The position numbers and the translations under genes are program-made. A model generated the notes under the pieces. It had not been told where the DNA came from. It searched no databases and worked only from the letters and a program-made list of their open reading frames with translations. DNA of 64,000 nucleotides from SZUA-368 sp028533045 (GTDB lineage Bacteria > Spirochaetota > Spirochaetia > DSM-2461), in NCBI GenBank assembly GCA_050031985.1, contig JBNAIG010000028.1, positions 62,001 to 126,000 on the forward strand. Direction: 5' to 3'. Shown here one piece after another: positions 59,481 through 64,000 of the stretch (position 1 is the stretch's first letter; each line of letters starts with the position of its first letter).

Positions 59481-59509
59481 GGGGCGCCTCCGGGCGCTCC
59501 CTTTTTTTT
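59481..59509 (+). terminator. Rho-independent terminator of the add-pfkA unit
   Basis: A GC-rich stem (about 8 bp with one bulge; 59481-59500) ends in eight Ts (59502-59509). The terminator is nested inside a longer inverted repeat: 59455-59472 pairs with 59513-59527 apart from a 3-nt insertion and one mismatch. Confidence 0.8.
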
Positions 59510-59791
59510 CTCCGTTGCGAAGAAGCTGCCCTTCGGTCGGCAGCTTGAACCGGTACTCGTCGTTGTCTGCGGCTTTGACGTACTTTTGTACGTCTGCGCC
59601 TTGCTGCCTAGATTACCGGTCCAATCTGCTCGTGAGATTGTTACGCTTTTTTCTGGTTTGGGATTGTTGCACGCGAGGATAGGCCCGAGCCTCTGGCCCG
59701 GTCCTATCCTGACGTTTTTGCGCTGTGGTTCGGGGTTGGTAATACGCAAAGAGGTGGCCTTCGCTGTATGCTTGGCCTGTCTTTGGGCGGG
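59510..59791. other. Hairpin-rich intergenic region, possible structured RNA or repeat element
   Basis: No credible gene lies between the pfkA terminator and the PilZ gene. The region holds a series of perfect inverted repeats: 59523-59530/59539-59546 (8 bp), 59577-59583/59588-59594 (7 bp, T4 loop), 59622-59627/59635-59640 (6 bp) and 59676-59683/59703-59710 (8 bp), plus two ACCGGT palindromes. This looks like a folded RNA or an extragenic palindromic repeat. Confidence 0.45.
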
Positions 59792-60544
59792 TTAGGCGAT
59801 GGTTTTGTTCAGTTCTTTTTGGAGGGAGCTGTGTATGAAGTTTCGGATTTTGGAGCGTTGGGCTTTTCGTTCCGGGGTGAAGCGAAAGAGGAGGACGTAA
59901 ATGAGGGTGCCCTGGTCATCGCGGCTGCCCATGAGGACACAGTCGGTGGTGAGGAGTACTCCGTTGAGTTTGAGTTGTACATCCTTTATGACGGTATTTT
60001 TTTGCATTTCCACGGATTCATCAAGAACGAAGGAGAGGCCTACGGAGCTTATGTCCATAATATGGCCCCGCTGCTGTGATGTTAGCAGGGCAAAGTTGAG
60101 GGTAATGTTGTCATTGTAGCCGCACTGGTAGCGAAGATATTTACGACGCCCTTTGGCTTCGTTGGCTTCCAGGACTTTGAGCATGTTTTGGGAGCACTCT
60201 TTTACTCCCTGTCTAAGCTGTATTACTCCGCAGTTGATGCCTACATCCATGATATAGGAATTGATCATATTTGGGTCGGAGAGACGACCGGACAGCACTC
60301 CTATCTGGAGATCCCCGTGCCGGTCGAGCAAGCCTTTAAGGTAGCTTTTCCATTCCGTTTCAGAGAGAGTCCCGTCTATGTTTACATAAAGGATGGAGTC
60401 GGGGAAGCGGTTAACCAGGGAATCTACTTTTTCCTGATTATTCAGAATATAAACTTCATATTCATTTTCCGATAGTATTTCAATGATATGTTCCCGGACT
60501 ATTTCATGGGGGAGGACGAAAAAAACTTTTTTGCCTTCGTACAT
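59792..60544 (-). CDS. PilZ-domain c-di-GMP effector with receiver-like N-terminus
   Basis: A 250-residue cytoplasmic protein. Residues 1-120 resemble a degenerate receiver domain ('KVFFVLPHEIVREHIIEILSE', no clear phospho-Asp). The PilZ domain (about 133-240) has both c-di-GMP contact motifs: 'RRKYLRYQC' (RxxxR) and 'DISSVGLSF' (D/NxSxxG). It should bind the messenger made by enzymes such as the diguanylate cyclase at 19051, and act on motility or surface functions. GAGAGG lies 5-10 nt upstream of the ATG. Transcribed alone, divergent from the 60644 gene. Confidence 0.9.
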   Translation of the reverse strand: MYEGKKVFFVLPHEIVREHIIEILSENEYEVYILNNQEKVDSLVNRFPDSILYVNIDGTLSETEWKSYLKGLLDRHGDLQIGVLSGRLSDPNMINSYIMDVGINCGVIQLRQGVKECSQNMLKVLEANEAKGRRKYLRYQCGYNDNITLNFALLTSQQRGHIMDISSVGLSFVLDESVEMQKNTVIKDVQLKLNGVLLTTDCVLMGSRDDQGTLIYVLLFRFTPERKAQRSKIRNFIHSSLQKELNKTIA

Positions 60545-60608
60545 TAGTACCTCTCTAGGATATAAGAATAATATAAATATAGAGTCCGGTCAAATCTCTT
60601 CTGTAAGA

Positions 60609-60643
60609 TTGATGGTGAACCGGCTTTGTGTTAATCTTGTCCC
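60609..60643 (+). promoter_or_regulatory. Leaderless promoter of the 60644 gene
   Basis: TTGATG (60609-60614), 17 bp, TAATCT (60632-60637), then 6 nt to the ATG. No Shine-Dalgarno. The -35 hexamer is identical to the one used by the adenosine deaminase gene at 57031. Confidence 0.65.
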
Positions 60644-61153
60644 ATGTCCAAGCTATTTAAGTGCCGCCTATGCGGGGAGTGCTGCTCCGGGGAAATGAAG
60701 GTTTTCCTGAATCCCGATGACCTCTTGCTTCTGCGATCCTACCTGAATAACTGTTCCGAGGAGGAGCTTTTTAGCCGGAATTATCTGACTTGGGATGAAA
60801 AAAGCGGTGTTAAACAGCCCCGCATGAAGTTTCGTGAGTTTCAGGGGATTAAATTCTGCCCATTTTTGGAAAATAGACTGGAAGAGGACGGGACTCTTTT
60901 GGGTTTATGCCGACTTCATCCTGACTTCAAGCCTCTTGTTTGTCATTTGGCTCCCCTGACCCGGACGATTGACTTCGCCGCCGATTCGGAAAGCTACGGT
61001 TTCATGCTTCCCCATCCGGCCTGCCCCGGCTGTGACCCCGATGTAGAGGACCGGGAGGAGCTGAGTTATGAGAATCTTGCCGACGATCTTAAAAGGCGTC
61101 TGGCTAGGGAGAAGGAGTACTTCCGCAGTCTCTGGCTTGCTCCGGGCGATTGA
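60644..61153 (+). CDS. YkgJ-type CxxCxxCC cysteine-cluster protein
   Basis: A 169-residue protein of the YkgJ/UPF0153 family. The diagnostic 'CRLCGECC' stands at the N-terminus (from residue 7), with additional cysteines in 'IKFCPFL', 'LGLCRLHP', 'LVCHLAP' and 'PACPGCDP'; together they probably bind zinc or an iron-sulfur cluster. It lacks the basic extension of the paralogue at 18559. It lies 21 bp before trpS. The biochemical role of the family is not known. Confidence 0.85.
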   Translation: MSKLFKCRLCGECCSGEMKVFLNPDDLLLLRSYLNNCSEEELFSRNYLTWDEKSGVKQPRMKFREFQGIKFCPFLENRLEEDGTLLGLCRLHPDFKPLVCHLAPLTRTIDFAADSESYGFMLPHPACPGCDPDVEDREELSYENLADDLKRRLAREKEYFRSLWLAPGD

Positions 61154-61174
61154 TTGTGTTAAAATGGCCCCACT
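61137..61174 (+). promoter_or_regulatory. Near-leaderless promoter of trpS
   Basis: TTGCTC (61137-61142), 17 bp, TAAAAT (61160-61165), 9 nt, ATG 61175. It overlaps the end of the 60644 gene. No Shine-Dalgarno, so the leader should be only about 3 nt. Confidence 0.5.
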
Positions 61175-62176
61175 ATGGAAAAGCAGATTGTTTTAACAGG
61201 AATCAAGCCCACCGGAATGCCTCATATCGGCAATTATCTGGGGGCTATTAAGCCGGCTCTCGCCCTGAGTGAAAAGTATGAGTCCCGTTTTTTTATCGCC
61301 GACTATCATTCGCTCAATTCAATAAAGGATCCCGCCGAACTCAGGGGATATACTTACGAGATTGCCGCCTGTTGGCTTGCTGCAGGGCTCGATCCGGAAA
61401 AAGTCCTATTCTACCGACAGTCCGATGTGCCGGAAACCTTTGAATTAACCACTATGATTATGGCCTTTACCTCCAAGGGGTTGATGAACCGGGCCCACGC
61501 CTACAAGGCACAACTCGATATTAACCGGGAGAAGGGCAAGCCCGACGACCATAACGTTAACATGGGCCTTTACACCTATCCTGTTCTTATGGCTGCGGAT
61601 ATTCTTCTTTTTGATACCAACCTTGTTCCCGTAGGAAAGGATCAGGTACAGCATATTGAGATGGCGGCGGATATTGCCGAAGCGGTGAACAGGAATTACA
61701 AGGAACAGCTCCTTACTATTCCCGAAGCCTATGTTTCCGAATCCACCAAGACTGTTCTGGGGATGGACGGTCGGAAAATGAGCAAAAGTTACAACAACAC
61801 GATTCCTCTTTTCCTTCCCGAGAAGAAGCTTAAGAAGCAGCTTAATAAAATTGTAACCAATTCCCAGGAAATTGAAGAACCGAAAGACCCGGATACCTGC
61901 AATGTCTTTGCCCTTTATAAGTTGTTTGCCACAAAGGAACAGCAGGATGCCCTTGCCGAACGCTACAGAGCCGGCGGAATGGGATGGGGACACGCCAAGG
62001 CGGAACTTTTCGAAGTGATGAACGAAGTTATTAAACCCATGCGTGACCGCTATGATGAACTCATGGTGGACAAGTCCTATATTGATGAAGTCCTTGTTAA
62101 GGGGGCTCGGAAAGCCCGTGTTCTGGCGGGAGAAAAAATCTCTCACATGAGAAAAGTTATGGGAGTGGACGGTTAG
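61175..62176 (+). CDS. trpS: Tryptophanyl-tRNA synthetase
   Basis: A 333-residue class I synthetase that charges tRNA-Trp. The HIGH-type motif is in 'GIKPTGMPHIGNYLGAIKP' near residue 9, the KMSKS motif in 'GRKMSKSYNNTIPLF' near residue 205, and the ATP/Trp pocket in 'VGKDQVQHIEMAADIA'. Length is standard for bacterial TrpRS. The next gene begins 1 bp after the stop, so they are co-transcribed. Confidence 0.97.
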   Translation: MEKQIVLTGIKPTGMPHIGNYLGAIKPALALSEKYESRFFIADYHSLNSIKDPAELRGYTYEIAACWLAAGLDPEKVLFYRQSDVPETFELTTMIMAFTSKGLMNRAHAYKAQLDINREKGKPDDHNVNMGLYTYPVLMAADILLFDTNLVPVGKDQVQHIEMAADIAEAVNRNYKEQLLTIPEAYVSESTKTVLGMDGRKMSKSYNNTIPLFLPEKKLKKQLNKIVTNSQEIEEPKDPDTCNVFALYKLFATKEQQDALAERYRAGGMGWGHAKAELFEVMNEVIKPMRDRYDELMVDKSYIDEVLVKGARKARVLAGEKISHMRKVMGVDG

Positions 62177-62536
62177 ATGAGACGAAGCGAACACAATAAA
62201 AGGGAAAAATACGGGGCCCGAGCCAAGGCTCTGTTGGAGGCTTTCTACTGGCAGCCTGAGGAAAAGGCTCTTCTGGAAATTATGGCGGACGAGTTTTTTA
62301 CCATGCCCAATGCCCGGGAACTTCGCTGGAATGCGGTCCGGGAAGGGGTGGATTGTATTATTCTCAAGGAAAGGGAGATCGAATTCTCTCCCGATATCTA
62401 CTCTCTCTTTGTTCGGGGACTAAAGGATGGCCTGGATTTTGAGGGGGAAAAGATTGAATCGCCCGAGGAAAAACTCTTTTCCCATGAAACGGGAAAGAAT
62501 GTTCTTAAACAGCTGGACTCATACAAGATCGGCTAA
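62177..62536 (+). CDS. Small uncharacterised protein downstream of trpS
   Basis: A 119-residue, charged, probably helical protein. It starts with ATG one base after the trpS stop (no separate good ribosome site), so it is likely translated by coupling. The sequence 'KYGARAKALLEAFYWQPEEKALLEIM' and 'WNAVREGVDCIILKEREIEFS' carries no motif I recognise. Its 3' end overlaps the convergent deaminase-like gene by 18 bp. It may be a spirochaete-specific gene of unknown role. Confidence 0.65.
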   Translation: MRRSEHNKREKYGARAKALLEAFYWQPEEKALLEIMADEFFTMPNARELRWNAVREGVDCIILKEREIEFSPDIYSLFVRGLKDGLDFEGEKIESPEEKLFSHETGKNVLKQLDSYKIG

Positions 62537-63637
62537 GCCAGCCTGAATGGCCTTCTCCGCTTTGGACAGGAGTTTTGCCTTGGGAGCGTTATTCAAAAAG
62601 GACGCTCTTATGGTATTAAGGAGAAGGGTTAACATATCACTAAAACTCAGAGAGCTTCCTCTGTAGACATCTACATACTCTTGATTCAGTTCTACTTCGA
62701 AGAGCAGGGGATCGTCCGTATTCAGAGTGAGAAAAACTCCCTTTTCCATGAGAGTGGAAATTGGGTGATTCTCCATTTTTGTCGCAAAGGTTTTTGTGAG
62801 CAAATTGCTGGTGGGGCAGATTTCCAAAGGTATCTGTGATTCGGCCAAGTCTTCCATAATTTGTTCATTTTGGAAGGCACTTACTCCATGACCTATTCTC
62901 TCCGGGTTAAGAAACTCCAGGGTTTCGTAGATCTGGGTATAGGGTGTTTCTTCTCCCGCATGGGCAACGTAGTGCAAACCGGCTGCTGTGGCTTTGGCGA
63001 AAACTTCCTTGTAGGTTTCGGGCAGGCCCGACTTTTCCGCCCCGCCCAACCCGATACCGAGTATTCGTGTTTTCTCTACTGTTCCCAGATAGCCGAGGAG
63101 CAGATTCAGGTTGTTCATGGCATTTTCCGGCCCAAAGGTCCGGGAGACATCAATGAATATTCCCGTTTCACGGCCTGTGGTCCGGGCTATTTCTTCCAGA
63201 CTGGCATCGAGGGAGGTCATCATCATGTTAAAGTCGAGTCCTCGCTTAACGAAGGAGGAAACGGCAAGATGTCCTTCCAGGTAGTGGATATTATTTCTCT
63301 CCATATAGGGGAGGATGGAATTTCCGATAAGAGCAAAATCCTCTTCTTCTTTGATAAAGGACTGTATGTTAAGAAATTGCTGAATCATTTCAGAAAGATT
63401 GGCTATTTTTTTGATACCAAGTACTTCTTTTAGGTCCTGTTCTGTTTTACATTCCGGATAGAGGGCGTATTTTTCATTCAGCTTAAGCAGGTCTGCGGCG
63501 GTCATGAGGGACTCTATGTGAATATGCAGTTCCGCTTTGGGGATTTTTGTGATAAATTCCTTAAACTGTTCGGGATTTTTACCTGATAGCTTTTCCTGTT
63601 CGGTGATTGTCCCGGCAAGCTTCATTATCTCATTCAT
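62519..63637 (-). CDS. Adenosine deaminase-family paralogue
   Basis: A 372-residue member of the adenosine/adenine deaminase family. Metal and catalytic residues are present: 'AELHIHIESL' (HxH; Ser where ADAs usually have Gly after the acidic residue), 'YVAHAGEET' (HAGE), 'RIGHGVSAF', 'EICPTSNLLT' and 'TLNTDDPLLF' (Asp-Asp). The GIGHG/NTDDP form fits the subgroup that includes fungal adenine deaminase as well as adenosine deaminases. It is distinct from the gene at 57031, so the pair probably has different substrates (adenosine, adenine or a modified base). It converges with the 62177 gene with an 18-bp overlap. Confidence 0.85.
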   Translation of the reverse strand: MNEIMKLAGTITEQEKLSGKNPEQFKEFITKIPKAELHIHIESLMTAADLLKLNEKYALYPECKTEQDLKEVLGIKKIANLSEMIQQFLNIQSFIKEEEDFALIGNSILPYMERNNIHYLEGHLAVSSFVKRGLDFNMMMTSLDASLEEIARTTGRETGIFIDVSRTFGPENAMNNLNLLLGYLGTVEKTRILGIGLGGAEKSGLPETYKEVFAKATAAGLHYVAHAGEETPYTQIYETLEFLNPERIGHGVSAFQNEQIMEDLAESQIPLEICPTSNLLTKTFATKMENHPISTLMEKGVFLTLNTDDPLLFEVELNQEYVDVYRGSSLSFSDMLTLLLNTIRASFLNNAPKAKLLSKAEKAIQAGLADLV

Positions 63638-63721
63638 ATATTACTCCCATCTCGGAAACATGGCTGGATTCATACTCATTGTTTATAAGTTTCGGCAGAG
63701 GAAGGGGAAACATTAATGGTC

Positions 63722-64000
63722 CTATCTAAAAGAAACGGCTTCATTTTCACTGACCGATCTTTCCAGTTGAACCTCAATTTTCTTCTGTATCTGAGAAAGT
63801 CTTGTACTGGCCGGATAAATTTCTCTGGCTCTGAGGATATCCTTGAGGGCGGCCTGATACTTTTTCTCCTTGAAGGAAAGAAGGGCACGACGTCGGATTG
63901 TATCATAACGGTTGGGAGAACGGCGGAGAACTCTATTGTAGTCCATTCGGGCAAAGTCAAAGGAACCGATCTTTTCATAGCAAAGGGCTCGGTAGTAGTA
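63722..64000 (-). CDS. TPR-repeat protein, C-terminal part (5' end beyond the window)
   Basis: The frame is open to the right window edge, with 92 residues visible. The sequence shows tetratricopeptide-type helices ('YYYRALCYEKIGSFDFARMD', 'RRRALLSFKEKKYQAALKDI', 'LRAREIYPASTRLSQI'), followed by a short charged tail. The protein therefore belongs to a TPR or TPR-like repeat family used for protein contacts. The start lies outside; the ATG at 63946 is internal to a repeat and should not be used as the gene start. Confidence 0.7.
   Translation of the reverse strand, partial: YYYRALCYEKIGSFDFARMDYNRVLRRSPNRYDTIRRRALLSFKEKKYQAALKDILRAREIYPASTRLSQIQKKIEVQLERSVSENEAVSFR

Noticed and set aside
59397..59795. 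Open frames (plus 59397-59795, minus 59468-59749) in the pfkA/PilZ intergenic region
   Set aside because: They run through a terminator and several palindromes, overlap the end of pfkA and lack ribosome sites; the region is better explained as non-coding.
1..64000. CRISPR arrays, insertion sequences, prophage, rRNA and tRNA genes
   Set aside because: No regularly spaced repeats, transposase or integrase genes, phage structural genes or cloverleaf-like sequences were found on reading both strands.

Overview
The window is chromosomal DNA from a spirochaete, most likely a free-living, carbohydrate-fermenting member of the Spirochaetales/Treponema relatives. The strongest marker is cfpA (48660-50624), the cytoplasmic filament ribbon protein known only from spirochaetes. 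Other pointers are the cheW / DegT-like / nadK / recN gene string (35241-39313), which I recall as conserved in treponemes, many lipoproteins, and chemotaxis and c-di-GMP proteins. There are no rRNA or tRNA genes, no CRISPR array, no insertion sequence and no prophage that I can see.

Layout. 1-5715: a sugar-sensing and uptake module: the end of a YesN-type AraC response regulator, a XylFII-like lipoprotein sugar sensor, then a ChvE-MmsA-MmsB-type monosaccharide ABC importer. 5789-11759 (minus strand): a compact operon of an alpha/beta hydrolase, two AMP-forming acyl ligases and an acyl carrier protein, preceded by a PAS histidine kinase; this looks like an undescribed small biosynthetic cluster. 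11831-17100: leuS with its terminator, a structured GC-rich intergenic region, and a lipoprotein plus two paralogous putative outer-membrane proteins. 17111-26268: YigZ, a FecR/TPR protein, a CxxCxxCC protein, a diguanylate cyclase, an M15 peptidase, a frameshifted chemoreceptor and a large Cache-PAS hybrid kinase.

26314-35114: a beta-glucan (laminarin-like) utilisation locus. A surface GH16 glucanase, two CUT1 permeases and a binding protein run on the minus strand. A 1144-residue GH94-clan phosphorylase and a ROK regulator run on the plus strand. They diverge from a mirrored promoter pair whose -35 boxes sit in an inverted repeat. The transporter has no ATPase of its own.

35174-45784: cheW, a DegT-like protein with His in place of the PLP lysine, nadK, recN, a conserved unknown, cdd, and an envelope/glycan operon (beta-propeller-like membrane protein, degenerate LytM protein, methyltransferase, DUF4912, GH57 branching enzyme). 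45880-55011: the cytoplasmic filament neighbourhood: a bitopic protein with a possible periplasmic LysM end, CfpA, an uncharacterised partner whose 5' coding region is packed with RNA hairpins, and a PPDK-like protein that keeps the PEP half but has lost the ATP-grasp residues, followed by a convergent J-domain gene. 55081-64000: a MinD-like ATPase, two adenosine deaminase paralogues, 6-phosphofructokinase, a long hairpin-rich intergenic region, a PilZ protein, a second CxxCxxCC protein, trpS and a truncated TPR gene.

Regulation. Several genes have a -10 box exactly 6 nt from the start codon and no Shine-Dalgarno, which predicts leaderless mRNAs. Both sugar-binding-protein genes are followed by a stable hairpin before the permease/ATPase genes. 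The best candidates for something new are the filament module with its ATP-blind PPDK homologue and hairpin array, and the hydrolase-ligase-ligase-ACP cluster.
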